NCBI GenBank assembly: GCA_963277665.1
Contig: OY728143.1
Location: 535,590,394-535,654,393, forward strand
Source: Viscum album
Taxonomy: Eukaryota; Streptophyta; Magnoliopsida; Santalales; Viscaceae
Direction of reading: 5' to 3'
DNA length: 64,000 nucleotides
The notes under the pieces are model-generated. The model was given only the letters and a program-made list of their open reading frames with translations. It did not search any database and was not told the origin of the DNA. This document shows, in pieces, positions 1 through 14,103 of this stretch (positions are counted from its first letter, which is position 1; every line of letters begins with the position of its first letter). Position numbers and translations under genes: made by a program.

Positions 1-109
1 ATTTTATCATTTTTGAAAACGCTTGGGAAAGAAATTTTAACCTTAATAATAATTATAAAACTATATTTGCAAATATATCTCTCTAGATTAATCCAAGAGA
101 ATTAATGGT

Positions 110-600
110 ATTTATTTATAATTATTATTTGATAATTCAATTTAATTATCCATTCATAATTTTTCAGAATTATCCTTTGATATTTTTCAAAAATTATCCT
201 TTTATAATTTTATGTAATTAAAATTGGATAATTATTTATAATTATATTTGGATAATCTTAAATAGATTATCCATTAATAATTTTAAATATGTATTTTTTC
301 CTAATTTTTAAAAAATTATCCTTTGATAATTTGATGTAATTATCTTTTGATTATTTTTCATAAATTATCACTTCAAAATTATTTTAAGATAATTTTTCAT
401 AAATATTCATTTGATAATTTGGTGAAATTTTCCATTAATTTTTCATATACTTATCTTTTAATAATTTAATATGATTATCCCATGATAAATTTTTTAAATT
501 ATCACTTGATAATTATTTATTATATTATCATCTAATATTTTTTCATAATTATCTATTAATATTATACTTAATAATTATCCTTTTATAATTTATGTTTTTT
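110..600. repeat. Degenerate AT-rich palindromic minisatellite
   Basis: Variants of a short motif, roughly AAATTATCCTTTGATAATTT, recur about every 25-45 bases on both strands. The arms AAATTATC and GATAATTT are reverse complements, so each unit could form a small hairpin. Spacing is irregular and units have diverged. No coding sequence is visible. It could be a decayed satellite, an LTR U3 repeat cluster or a MITE-like cluster; the sequence alone does not decide. Confidence 0.6.
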
Positions 601-1560
601 TGAATTTATATAAATTCAGTCATTTTAGGTAGAATTGGATAAGAAGAAAAATAAATGGAAGGAATTAAAAATAAAACCAACCCATTTTATTGTACTCTTA
701 TACACAATTTCTCTATAATAAAAAAAGAAGATTTTGTGCTTGGAACTAGAAATAAAATCAAGCATCATTATCTGGAACTTGACAGATCAGTTGTGAGATA
801 TACAGTCACTCAGACTCGATATAATGAACCAATAAGAACCCTAAATGGTTCAACAATTTCAAAACCCTTGGAGTGTATGTTCATCATTTATAAAACCACA
901 AAATAAAAACAACGGTTTAGTTTTTGATTCAACCTAAAATTAATTATAGGGAGTTTAATGTCACCCCATTATAGATTTCCAAATTTCAAAATAAAAAAAT
1001 AACTATTTCCATAAATTTTAGATCAAAAATGCATGAGATAATGGGTTTTGCAGGGAATGCAAGGATGAGAAAAAGAGTTGAAAAAAATAAAAAAATAAAA
1101 AGTAAAAGGAAAAAAGGTAAGAAAATTGTTCAAATGTGGCATTCAACCATACATATGATCGGAATAAAGGGTATGTTACACCTAGGGTGGAACCTGTATT
1201 CTGGTATTAATAGATATCTCAAATTTCTAATATAAGACACTATTTTATAGATAATCTATTATTTAGAAATACAATATATGCCTGATGTAATATATTTAAT
1301 ATTTTTATTATATTAGCAACGAGGCTCTATAGGCCCCAAAAATATTTGTTGAATTCATGCCAAATTACAAAAGTAATATTAATAAATTATAAAATGTTTC
1401 TCATCTAAAATTGAGTCATTAAATTGATTTCATTTTTAAATTTACATAAATCCATTTAACATTTAAATGTTCATTATTTAAAATTTAAATTTCCTAACCC
1501 AAATATATAAAATTTTAAAAAAAAAGTTGGTTTTATTATTATCATTAAAAATTCGGTACA
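601..1560. other. AT-rich non-coding stretch with one unrecognised open frame
   Basis: An 83-codon ATG-to-stop frame lies at 655-906 on the plus strand. I recognise no domain in it, and it is flanked by simple A- and T-rich DNA. A second 68-codon frame at 1029-1235 is lysine-rich simply because the DNA is A-rich. Neither has visible promoter or splice support. Both are more likely chance frames in decayed transposon DNA than genes. Confidence 0.4.
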
Positions 1561-2600
1561 TTACACATGAAAAATACTCTGCCTTTTATAGGCACATTAT
1601 GGAAGGATCCGATCTGAAGAGACCCTTATACTTAAACAATTGGAGATGGTATGGGAGAATTATCCTACAAAAATGGTCTTGGAACTAGGATTCCCACCCC
1701 TTACTAGAGCATCCTAGCCTACTTATTTAGGTTTTAGTAGAAGACAATGATGAGTTGACATTTTATAAAATGAAAAATCTAATCATAGAACATAGATAGA
1801 AATATACAAAAATAACAACCAAATCATTTTATTAGCATGAAAAAATTATTATGGAAAACCAATCCTATGAGGCTTTTGGTATTAAGAAAAAAAAACTTCA
1901 AGTACTACTCAAGGATCAAGTATTGTTCTTTATACATGAATGTTAGTAACAATAATTTATATACAAAAATAATAATACTAAAGATAAATTAACAAATATA
2001 AGACTAATATATAAAAATAGAAAATAAGGATGATATATCACTCAACAGAGAATATAGGTCTATCCAAAATAGATAAATCAAATCAGTGCATTTAATTAAA
2101 GAATTATAATACCAATATATATATATATATATATATTTTATGTGTGTGACATGTGATCCTAAAATCATAATAATGAAGCATAAATGAATCTAAAACACAA
2201 AAAATCATAATGACACAATATACTCAAGATCAGTGAGAAACCATTAAACCAAAACTATAACAGCATTCCTGATAATGGTAACTCATAGTTCTATTAAACA
2301 TTTTCTATCTAGACACATGTGAAACTCCCCTACCTAAGTCCCACACATCCTAACTCCTCTATAATGTTCCCCAAAACATATTCAAGAAGAATGGTGGTGG
2401 TAAAACCTCTTTTGAAAAAAATTTCTAACACCCCATCCCAAAACAACGGGTCCAATCTGAAGTGCTATATAACCTGAAGAAAACCTACCTATGAGAAAGA
2501 GGTTTTCAACTAAGAGTGATCATCTGAATGTTGTTATTGGGGAGGATATACCCTCAATATCATCAATGAAGAGTTTAGATAATAAAACATTTAAATAAAT
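1561..2600. repeat. Possible LTR-end fragments sharing a GGRTCCRATCTGAAG motif
   Basis: A motif close to GGATCCGATCTGAAGAG occurs at 1605-1621 and again, slightly diverged, at 2448-2462. A reverse-complement relative (GGTCTCTTCAGATTC) lies at 7763-7777. At 2427 and 7738 the motif follows AACACC-type sequence, which resembles the TGTAACACCC start of many plant gypsy LTRs. The stretches between the motifs do not align convincingly, so no element boundary can be set. Confidence 0.3.
2115..2136. repeat. (AT)n microsatellite
   Basis: About eleven uninterrupted AT dinucleotides in otherwise non-repetitive AT-rich DNA. Confidence 0.9.
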
Positions 2601-4114
2601 AAGAAATGATATAATAAATGGAATGGAAATTATCTAGATTCATATATAATAATACACCAAGGACCCCAAAAGTGTCAAGCTAATGGAATGAGAATGATCA
2701 TAAATTAAAAAAAACAAAGTTTCCCCACCCTAAATATTTTTCCAAAAACCACCATTGACCATGTTACTGCATCTCCTAGCTACATTTTAATGGAACCTTC
2801 CCCAATCCTATATCCCTATTTATTAATTTCACTTTCACATAGAGATGCTCATTCAGTGTGTGGCTATAAAACTAGTAGGACACCACCAATGCCTCCATAA
2901 CATGAATTCACATGCATAATATTTTATGTAATTATAATAAATAAATTTTCTTTCTATCATATACAATCATGTAATGATTTTTTGTGCATTACCCAAGTCA
3001 CCACAAACCCCTGATCATGTATGATTTTTCTCTATGAAAAAAATGCAGTCATAATGGACTCATCATCAATAGTTAACCACAATGTCACCAATTGTATCTT
3101 CTATTTATCTCATGGGATAGGCCACATGGGCATCGCATTATGACACTACCTTGAGTTGGTCTAAAATTACATTGTATCTTGTCACCCTATCTTAATCTAG
3201 GTTATATAAGACAATTGTGTCCCACTATTGCATTTTGGGTCAAATACCACAAGTCTCTCATTCCCCCTAGTTTAGGATACATAAGTCTATCATTCCCAAT
3301 AGTCTAACCTATTCACGTCATCATTTGAAATACAACATCTGAACCTGCTTCCCCTCTTACACTACTGATCCCTAACAGGTCCATCTAACTTTGTGGTACC
3401 ATGCATAGAAAAATGACATCATATCATATTCCAATACAACCCATGGAAATTCAGAATCATATAGAGAGTCACATAAAGAGTAAAAAATGGGTATTAATAA
3501 TAATACATACACACAAGTCATCATACCCAAACATGGTCTCATGGTCCATACATTCACAGACATGTGATGAGAGATTAAACAATGTATCATAGGTTAAACA
3601 TACACACACATGTTATCAAACTCATGTTTTGTCTCAAAAATATAAGCACGCTATTAAATATCATGCTAAAAAACATATACATAGCCTCCATAAGGTAAGG
3701 AACTTCTTACCTAAAATTTCTCAACATTAATGTCAAGTTTTTTCAAAAGTATCACCACCAAGATAAGATTTTCACTAAAAATATACTAATATATCATGAA
3801 TAGGACTCCTAAAACTGGTTCCAATAAGGAATCATAAAGGTTATATGTTTAGACTCAAGAAGGAAATAATGCATGGAGGATATCAAACTCTTACCCAATG
3901 ATCAAAATCATAAATAGTACACATCAGATCGTGTTGTGGAATGAGGAATATTTTTCTTATGGAACTATAAACAAAGTATAATAGATGCAGCTTCCATGAC
4001 TATGATTCAATAAAAAGATAATCCATCTTCCAAGGTTATATTATTTTACAAAATCCATGCAATTTGTCTATAAAGATAAATGTTCTCTAGGGAATCAAAT
4101 CAATTTAGAGGGGG
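2601..4114. other. No gene recognised; probable interior or LTR of a decayed minus-strand gypsy element
   Basis: Moderately GC-richer than the surrounding AT-rich DNA, with antiparallel short open frames at 3372-3592 that I do not recognise. If the RNase H remnant at 4115-4415 is correctly called on the minus strand, an integrase would be expected here, but I could not identify its HHCC or DDE motifs. Confidence 0.35.
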
Positions 4115-4415
4115 TTGACCAACATCTTTATGTTCTTCTAAAAAGTATCAATAACTCGATAGAAGATAAAGAGAGGGGTAAAATTGAATAATATGTGTAG
4201 TAAGGTACTTATAACTAAATTAATGACTACCATCAAGATCCATAAATATCCCATTTAAAATTAATGGAATATGACTAGAAGGATAATAGATTCATCCATT
4301 TCAGAACAATCTTGATATCACCATGCCATCTACCACAATATACTCCATGACCATGGCATTCATGAAACAACACGAAAAACACCTAGGCCTGAAAACAAGT
4401 CACCCTTCCCTAAGA
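4115..4415 (-). pseudogene. Possible RNase H remnant of a Tat-type Ty3/gypsy element
   Basis: The minus-strand translation, read with stops, resembles the RNase H domain of Tat/Ogre/Athila-class gypsy polyproteins. Within about 100 residues it shows, in order, a stretch like the family's C-x-N-N-x-A-E-Y-E-A block (seen as CFMNAMVMEYIVVDGM), then a basic spacer, then a region like R-x-x-N-x-x-A-D-A-L-A (seen as EEHKDVGQ). Several in-frame stops show it is dead. The match is judged by eye and is weaker than the copia calls elsewhere in the window. The catalytic acids cannot be assigned safely. Confidence 0.4.
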
Positions 4416-7400
4416 CATTTGACACTCACCATGACCATAAAAATGGATGTGGTGATTTCATCCATGTCAAAGACCATAGGAGCTACCCAAACTATTCACA
4501 AAGTTTACCACATCCTTGGCAATCTATTTAGATAATCCAATTTACACAAGGCACACCAAGGTCTATTATGGCCCATAACATGGCAGTGGTGATTCTTATT
4601 TTAGACTAACAATTTCCTAAAAGAAGTATTAAGATTACCACCCCCCCCCAAAAAACATTATTGACCCTAGTCTTAACCATAACAATTCCTTAAAACGACA
4701 CTTATGATATCTTAGAACATACATATACATACATTCCAAAAATGGGGGTATTATAATTTTCATTTATTTGACAGATCATCTTGGAATTATATAACCCAAT
4801 AATGTAAAGGGAAAGGCTTTATAGCTCATTATTTTTTTAGGGGATTAGTGGGTGAACAAAATACACAATGGAACTCTTTCCAATTTATGATGATCATCAT
4901 GGGATTGAAATTTGAATTGTGTTTATGATTTCATATTTCATTTTTTCACCATATGTTTATGATATTATAACTTCATTTCCTGATTTCATGTCTCCATGAT
5001 TATCATCATCCTATTTATGATATCATGTTGAACATCTTTCCTCTCATGTTATGCTTAATTTCTATATTTATTGCCTTACTAGGCTTTCTAGCTCACCTTT
5101 TTCATTAGTTATTTTCCAAATGATATTGTATTATGTTTTATAAGATAAATTGGATTTATAAGGACTATGTGGAGTTTTCAATAAATATTTTTTATTTTTT
5201 TTATTTTTATATATGTATATGTCTTATCTTCCCAGTACATTAATCCTTTAGATCCTCATCTCATATTATTTATAAGAGTACACAATGAATTATGAAAAAA
5301 TATGTTTTTTAAGGATTAGGTCACTATAGATATTATATAAATTTCTAGGTAAATACCCTTAAATTATGATTATAAATTATATTTTATTTACACCATATAG
5401 ATAAAGGGTGCATGGATAAGTAAAAAAATTACCAATCAGTCAATGAATAGAATCAATGTGAACACCCATAAATTGAAGGAATCAAGAACAGGGTATTCCC
5501 TAAGGAAATACATGGGAATAAAATTTTAATAATACAATAAATATTATTGGATAATAAAATAGAAATGATAAATCATTTCTATTATATATATTTATCATTT
5601 CCCATTTGTGAGAACACAGGAAATGAATCAATTGTTAGATGAAGAATGATTTTATAATAAAAGTAGAATTCAAATTTGAAACGAATAATGAAAATATTCT
5701 TTTTATTCAATGAGAACATTTTTAATTAAAACTCATTGGATAATATTAATATAATTTAAATTTAGAAAACATTAAACTAGGTAATGGAGAATTAAAATGA
5801 TAGGAAATCCATTCATGTGAGAAAAAAAATTAAAAATAATTTTTCTTTCTTATTTTTATAATGAAATTATAAGAAACAATGTCACCAACTTCTTTTGAAA
5901 ATTCATTATCAAAAAAGGATGGTATAAAAAATTTTGAGATATATTAAAAAATAGATTTTATTGAAATATCAAATAATTGAGTTTTTAACATTTTCAAAAA
6001 AAATTATAAAAAACAAAGGGAGTAAGATATGAAATTTTTCAATGATAAATAAAACCCTCTAATATTTTGAAACACATTAAATGAAAACCCACATCGTAAA
6101 TAGGGAAATAAATTTTTCAGTTGAATGATTTTGATATAAACTAAAATGATCCCATGAATTAATCTACATTTTTCCCCAAAAATACAAGAAAACATTTTCT
6201 AGAAGGAAGATATGGATATTAAAGAGAAATATCCATTGGAAATAATGGAATTTATTCATATCAATTTCACACAATTATTTGAGAAGGTAATTCATTTAAT
6301 AAAATAATATCGATGAAATTAAGTAACTTCCATAGATAAAAAATACCATTGTAAAAGGTAAATGTAAAGATAAAATTGAATTACATTATCATATCCAAGT
6401 GTATAATTTTTAAGTCAATGAGGAATACTTTGAGTCGAGAAATCAGTTTTGAATTGAAAAACATTTAAATAAAACCCCATTGAATGATACAAAGATCATG
6501 AAACTAAAAATAATAACATAATTCAAAATATAATATAACAAATAGGTAGTATATACACCATATACAACCAATTAGCTTCTAACAAGAATTTTTTCACAAG
6601 AAATAGGAATTTAGACCAATAAATCCTTTCATGTTACATAATCATTGGGGTAAGAAAACTTGTTTGGTGAATTTATAATAAAAATTTTAGAAGCCAAAAA
6701 AATATTAAAGAAAGAACATAAAATATATTCACTTTCTAGCGTAAATCAAACATAGAAAAATAGATTTCAATAATAATGTATTTAAATAAATGAAAGAAAA
6801 ATATTCTCGAACAGACCCCTAGAGCTTTGGTAGTTTTTGAGTCAAAAACAAATGAGAGAAAGAACATGGAATAGAACATTAAATATACTAAAATATCAGA
6901 TATAACGATAAAAATGATTAAAGGAAAATTAGATACACTACTCTAAACAAAATATTTTTTAATAAATATCTCTCAATTGATGAAAATTTGAAATAAGAAA
7001 CTCTTACCTAGTTTCATATTCATTTGGTTCAAATTTATAACTTTCATAAAATTATAAATAAGTTTATTAGATACCTTATTTGGAAGATTATACGACTGTA
7101 ATTCCATTAATATATAACATTTATTATCATATTCTCCTTTTTAATTATATATTTTTCACTTTTATGGGCCTAAAAATTGAATTGGTGTCATTATGTTTTG
7201 GTAATGTTGGTGATATAAGATGATATTTTTATACTAAGTTAAATAATTAATATAACATTTATAAATAAATATGACAATAATTGTGTGATTATTAACTTAT
7301 AAAAACATTATTATTTATATTCTTCATCCTTAATAAAGTTTTATATCAATCCTCAAGTGGGTGGTTAAACCAACCCCAAACATGAACACATCATATCTCA

Positions 7401-7700
7401 GTGTGTGAGTATGGATAAATATGTTTATAATATCTTAATAACATAAAAATATTGACATTATTTATAAATTTTTAATTTGGTTAATCATATATATGTGTTT
7501 TGTATTTATAAATTAAACCATGATGAAAAATATAAAATTTCACTTTATGTAGGTAGTAGTACGCACTATACACAATTAATGTTCTTTTGTTTTTTTAAGT
7601 GGATGAAATGGATTAAATAATGGTTGGTAAGTTAATATAATAAAACATTACTATATTAATTATACTGATGTATTTATATCCCGTTGGTTATGGTTGGTTC
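4416..7700. other. AT-rich DNA with no recognisable gene
   Basis: A C9 tract lies near 4641-4649. From 4700 onward the sequence is very AT-rich, with stops in all frames. No retrotransposon domain, LTR partner or RNA gene was recognised. The 63-codon minus frame at 6004-6195 has no recognisable motif. Confidence 0.5.
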
Positions 7701-10419
7701 GTAGGATAATGATTAAGAATAAAATCCTAGGAGTGTGTAACACCAACATTCATACCTCAAACGGTCTCTTCAGATTCACCTAGAAGACGAAGGGATTATG
7801 ATAACCTATGGTAACTATGGTATTTAAATCATAGAATAAAATTATATTATAAGAATAATTGTATGTGTTTAAGGGAAATTTTTAATGGAATGTATAACCT
7901 TGAGAGGGTGGAAGTGATCCCTTTTTCACGTGAAGAAATGTGATCTTTTGTAAAGACTCATTATTTTTTTCATAATAGAATAACTCTATTTAAGGGTTGA
8001 TGGTTTCAAAATTTATATATAATATATTTTGGTGTGTAATAAGGTCTATAAATCCTCACATACCCATGTTTTCAAAAGTTTGAATCATTTTTAATGTCTT
8101 TTACAACTTTATATTTACTTTTTTCAATTTGTTTTTTACCATGGTAACTAGTTTGTACACTAGTAATTTATATATTGTTAAAAAAATTAGGTAATGAATA
8201 TAAATAAAATTAATGTTTGAAACATAAATACCGAATCAATATATTTATATTAAATTTATAAACATGTTAAAATTATATTTTAAATTTACAATTTTCATAT
8301 ATAGATAAACAGTTTTGTAGAAAAATGTTGTTTATACCATTAAGATTTATTAATATCATTTGTAGTTGATTACCAACTGAATAATTTTTAATTTCCATAA
8401 ATATAGGTTTAAAAACTCTATTATAGTTATTTTTATAATGGATAAATTTATTTTATTGAATAACAATTACACAATGATAATAAAAAAATCCTTTTCAAAT
8501 AATAGTTTTATCATTACCATGATATTTAACACTAATCCTATTATTCCTAATTTTATTCAAAAAAAATGAAATGTACCAAATTACATAACATTAACATATT
8601 GATATAGTATATGAAATATATTTTGTTGTATTTAATTTCTACAAGTGGTGAAAACTAATTTTTAATATAATAAAATAAAAATTGTTTTTAGATTAAAAAG
8701 TGTTATGTTTCCAAAATAATAAAATTCAATTATATCAATAAAAAGTAGTTATTTAGAAGTATTTATTTAACTTATATAAATATATATATATTATATATAA
8801 AAATTCAAAAATATTAAATCATTATTGTACTATGATAATTTGATAAAATAGATGGTTTTAGAAAAATCAATATTTTCACTATTCAATTAAAATCAATTAT
8901 TTTTGAAAAAATATTAGCCATAATCAAATTTTGAAATTAAAAAATGAAAAATTATGATTTATTATCAAATTAAATTTCTAAAATTTATAGATTAAATTTT
9001 TTAAAAGTAAATAAAAAAGAGAAACTTATTCAATTGAAAGATGTCCTTTAACAATATTCATTGTTTTTTAATATTATTTAATACAATTTTTTATTTTAAT
9101 GAATGATAACGTGTTCATCAATATATTCAAATATCATATTTTATTATTATAATATTTTAAAAGTGAATAATTTTATTTATTTGGCTAAATTACATAATAG
9201 TTTAAAATATAATTATTTGAAAAAATCCTTCCTATTTAATATTAATAATTGATCTTCGAAATATAATAATTTTAAATTGATTGATATCATTTTATAGACT
9301 ATAGGTTTTATTTTTCTTATATTTATCTTAATTATAATAAAAAATTATACTATGGTTCATTTTAGTTCAATGTTAGATGTGTTAAGTGTTGCCTAGGACA
9401 CAAGTTGAAGATAATATTCAATAAAAGGATCCAAAATCCCATGTCATTATAGTAACTGGTAATGATAATGCATATAACAAAAAACTGAAGAATTATCTTA
9501 ATTATAACCAATAGTAGTCCAAATGTTTCTTATATAATTCACTATAAAAATTCAATAATGAAATAAAGATAATTTAAAATCTATAGGAAATGTTTATATA
9601 TGAGATGTCGACCATGAAATAAAACACCACAAAGCAAAACTGTAGAGGAAAGAAAATATAAAATATTAATATGTCATTGTATGTATGAAATATAATAAAT
9701 TGGGAACTTCATCTCATTAGAATGTCTCTATATTTGATATCTAATACAAAAATTCACATTCAATCCCTATTTAGAAATAAATAGGAATCTAATGAAGTCG
9801 CATGTAATATATATGTTTTCTATGCTAACCCAACACAAATGGAAAATAATTCCCATATAGGGTGGAGAATAAAAATAATTATTAGACAAAGGAAAAAAAA
9901 TAAAAATGTAAAACTAATTCATCTTGAAATAAAATACACAAGAAAACTAAGACCCATACTTTCATTAAGGATTAGACAATAAATTTATTAGTTAAATACA
10001 ATGTTTACAAACCTACAATGAGTTATATTTTGAATGAAACCATATATTACCATATAGTGTCTCAACCATATATTATATAATACCAATTCACCATTACTCA
10101 CATGTACCATCTCATAATCTATTATGGGATACCTACACCTCTCCACGGTTTATAAGTCTTATAGACCCAAAAGAGATTATATAACCATTGATATGGGGTG
10201 TATAAGTGGCCGATGAAAATACCAATTGTCAAACCATGTGATCCTTTTACCCAGTAATTTTGAATTTTTATAGATTTTGATGATATTATTATGTGATATT
10301 CTGATATATAGATTGAGTTTGAGAGAGATAGAACATGCATCTAATTTATTTTACAAGTTCCACTCACCTATATTATCATATGTCTTGTACTTGGTGTGTG
10401 GCAGTCACAATCCTTCTAC
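7701..10419. other. AT-rich DNA with a possible LTR start but no gene
   Basis: At 7737 a TGTGTAACACC-like sequence resembles the start of a plant gypsy LTR, but no partner LTR was found. From 8100 to 9400 the DNA is extremely AT-rich and structureless by eye. From 9900 to 10400 there is some moderately complex sequence with short inverted arms, for example around 10120-10180. No coding domain was seen. Confidence 0.45.
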
Positions 10420-11153
10420 CAATATTTTAATTTATTATCAATATAAAGGAAAAGTTATTAATAATACATTGTTTATATCCAATTAAAATATGAATAACTA
10501 TCATCAAAAATTTTAACAATATCCTCTTCATATATCTCATGTGCCTCCAAAATTTGGACTTGGTCTACACCCTTATACTTATCCTCAATATCCATTCAAA
10601 TACTTCATGGAATTATATCTAATTATCTTAAATTATCTCTTTTCATCACATATGGATATCTTTATATGTGTCACCATATATTTATAGATTTAATATAAAT
10701 TATAGTTTGATGTTTCTCGTTTCTTCACAGCCATCAAATCGGAATGATATAGAATAAAAATCACAAAAAATAGGAAGTTTCTCATAAAACATTTGAATTG
10801 ATTTATGAAATGAACAATATATATTAATGTTACATATTTTTTTTTCTAAAAACTAATAATACAATTATCTTACTCAATAAATAACATTATGGTGTGAAAT
10901 ATGTATTTTGGTGTGGCATGCCTCATATTTCCAAAACCATAAAATCATTAAAATATTGTTTCCAATGTTAAGGAGGTTGGATTTATCCTTCTTTGATGTG
11001 TTCATATGATACTCATCACATATTGTATTTTGAACCATTGTTTTATAGCATGAGGCCCCAAGACTCCAAAACTATCACACCATTGATTTAACCTAGGAAA
11101 ATATTCTCAATGCTACCAACTCTGTAGAAATCCTCATATGATCACATGGTAAA
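10420..11153 (-). repeat. O1 3' LTR, distal piece
   Basis: Aligns by eye with 46706-47470. Shared landmarks include TGTGCCNCCA (10540 and 46850), a block around CATGGAATTATAT (10606 and 46895), TGAACCATTGTTT (11032 and 47330) and AAATCCTCATATGA (11129 and 47423). Similarity stops where G1 begins at 11154. In 5'-to-3' reading of O1 this is the downstream part of the LTR. The lower boundary is uncertain. Confidence 0.65.
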
Positions 11154-14086
11154 TGTAATAGTCCATGCCCTCTAGGAGATTTTCCTTTCTAGATTTTTGG
11201 TTAGAGGTGTTTGAGGGAGGATCGAACCAGGTTTGGTGTATTATAGGGATTCATATCTATTGAAGAATGTGGTTCATATAAAAAATAGGTCTCACAAAAA
11301 GGGTTTATACTATGCCACTTGTGAGGCTCAAGGTTCATCATTTAGGTTCGAGTGATGATTTTGGTTTCACATCATTAATTTATAATCTATCAAAAATTCA
11401 CTCATGAATATATAATTCATGATGTAAATGGTCCAAGTTACATCATGTTGATAAATATTAGGTTCAAAGAAATTATTTCATTATTTTCTAATTCTTATTG
11501 AATTTTTATAAAACCCAATGAATTTTATTTGGATATTCCATCCACATTTTTTTTATCCTTGCTTCTAGAGGTTGATTGTTTTCAATATGAGGTGATTTTA
11601 TCCCTTATCCACTAGTTTCAATTTTTTCTTCATTCGGGGTTTCACAATGGGGATTTTGTTTAAGTTTAGGGAGTGTTTCGGATATCTTTTGATGATCCCT
11701 TGGTGTGATCTTGGGTGGTTTGAGGTTTTCCAAAAATGGTTGTGGTGACTATATTGTTTCCCATTCTTCTTATTGTGCACAGAGATTCAAAAATCTTCTT
11801 CTGAGGTAGGGTATCTTCGTTATATTTCTTTCTATGTGCATGTGTGGGGATTTTATGCCTTTTCCTTTAATTATGTGGATATTAAGGATCATCTTAATTA
11901 AGATGATACTTTTTATTAATATTTTATTCATTGGAATTTTGAGGAATCATCTATTTTACATCATTAGTGTTATTGTTGATGGATTTATTCATTTTTATTT
12001 CCATTACTATAATCATGACAGTAGGGATCCATTCTTGTGTATTAGATGATAGGTATGTGAGACCCTTATTATGTAATTTTTTTAATTTATCCCAAGATAA
12101 AAATATAAGAATGTATATATGGATAATAAATTTGTTTCCCATGGAAATATGGTCTTTGAGATAATACACATGCTAAATAATGAATTAAATTGATGTAATA
12201 TCATAAATAAAAATTATGGATCTAGGATATGGTGCTTCTAATGGTTATTCTTATTTTCTTTCCTTTTGTGGTGTGAGATCTACTATGGTGATGGAGGATA
12301 CTGTAAAAGTTGTGAAATATATGGGATTGTAGTGAAATAGTTGGATGATATAATTTTCAATGTTGGTGATTTGGCAGTGGTGGAGATGTGTGGTGGTTGT
12401 GTTGTGTATTGCTCTTGTTGTGCGGTGCTTGTGTTGTGCAATGCTCATAACATTAGTGTATTATACATGTTTCCTTTATGGTATGGCAGTGATGGTTGAT
12501 GTGATTTGGGAGAGTTTTTTTGCCATGTATTTGTGTTAGATTTCAAGTCATCCTTAAAATAAATTGTAATTATAAAAATAAAATACCCTCTATTGGTAAG
12601 TCAATAAGAATTTGATGGAATTGGTGCATGGTAATTTGGATTAATTAATTAAATAATAAATGGATGTCCATTTTAAAAGTTAATTTAATGGATTGGTAAA
12701 TGGGTGATTGTGGATGCACATTAAATATAGAACATTGTGGAACCTATAATTGAAAGTGGAGTTGTGTGGTTTTGTGTGGTGATTGTGAGGTGTGATGTAT
12801 TTTTTAGTAGAAGTTGTTTCAGTGAATTTTGTATGGTATACTAGTGGTGAGATGGATTATGACATTGTAGTTATTTTGGATCTACAGGTTGGGTGTTATG
12901 TAATGTCTGTCTATTGTATTTTTTTGTATTTTTTTGTTTGAATGACCCACATGAGTTGGAAAACCTTACCAATTCTTAATTATTTTAGGTTTCGGGTGTT
13001 TTCCCCTACATAAACGATGGTGGCGATATAGACCGACAGATACCCCCACATCAATACTCTTCCTTCAATAGTGATAATGCGGTTTGATGTTCGAGTTTAC
13101 CCATCAATGATACAGGTTGGTGTTGGAGATTACCCAATGGTCATGAGTTGAGATATATTATGAGGGTTATTAATGGTGACAGTATGGTATGAATTTGATG
13201 TGCTTTAAAATCATGATACCAAAAATTATTGGACATGGGATGAGGATATGATTTTATGAGGTTTTGATGTTATGAGTTTTTGATGTGATGAGGTTGTGAT
13301 GTGATGATCACAAATTATATAGCTATATGTTTGACCTTGTAAGGGTGGGATAGGTAGGGATGTGTACCAATCCAAATCTAATATGGATAGATATGTGATG
13401 TGATTTTTATTTAAGGAATGGGATCAAAAACAATATTAGTTGGGGAATGAGAGAGAAAAATAAGTGGGGAATAAAAAAAATTAATTTAAGATGTTCTTCT
13501 TACTATGGTACTATATTGGTTGTCTGATTTGGGGAGTGATCCATGGTGAGGCTCATATTGGTTAGTTGACCTCATTAGTTTCTTTTTGGTTTTATTATTT
13601 TTTATTGGTGCATCAATATACCATTTTCAAATGTGAACATGAGACCATTGGTATTATCCTACGGAGTTTAAAGGTTATTCTCACCCTACTTATTTATAAA
13701 ATATCTTTTGGGTTTCTAGGAGGACTTTTGGGATTGAGCTAGACATTACATTCTTGGGGTTTGGAACTATTTTCCAGTCACTGCTATAGTATATTTCTTT
13801 TGGTATTTACATGGAGAGTTTTATTTTTATTTTTTATCTTCACTCAGACATTTGGGGATGGTTTTGGGTTTACTTTTAAATTATTCATTATATTATCTTG
13901 TTGGTTTTTTCTATCTCCTGATATTATATTATTATAGAGTGTAATACCTTCCATTATGTGAGATTTGTATACCATCATAGTGTATCACATTCCTGAGGCC
14001 TATTGGAGGTGGTACTAAGGGGTTATTATCTCTCTCAATTAATTTTCATCCTATTTGGGGTGCCTCTTGTGGAGTGGGTTGTGATA
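11154..14086 (+). repeat. G1 5' LTR
   Basis: Direct-repeat partner of 27547-30301. It starts TGTAATAG and TCCATGCCC follows, and it ends GTGATA just before a primer-binding-like site. Strong shared blocks include ATGTGCATGTGTGGGGATTT (11833 and 28120), a TTACCAA-to-ACGATGG/CCAAGATGG block (12966 and 29200) and GAGGCCTAYTGGA (13995 and 30211). A G/T-rich stretch at 12280-12900 (GTGGTTGTG-like) is shared with the partner at 28430-29100. No conserved gene lies within; small frames such as 11834-12049 are chance. Confidence 0.75.
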
Positions 14087-14089
14087 GAG

Positions 14090-14103
14090 TGGTACAAAAG
14101 CTC
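14090..14103 (+). promoter_or_regulatory. G1 primer-binding site, initiator-tRNA-Met type
   Basis: TGGTACAAAAGCTC lies three bases after the LTR end. It resembles the common plant primer-binding site TGGTATCAGAGC, complementary to the 3' end of initiator tRNA-Met, with a lost base and G-to-A changes. Its position immediately inside the 5' LTR supports the call. Confidence 0.55.

Noticed and set aside
3372..3592. Antiparallel 72- and 63-codon frames
   Set aside because: Chance overlap with no domain, in a zone that is probably decayed gypsy DNA.
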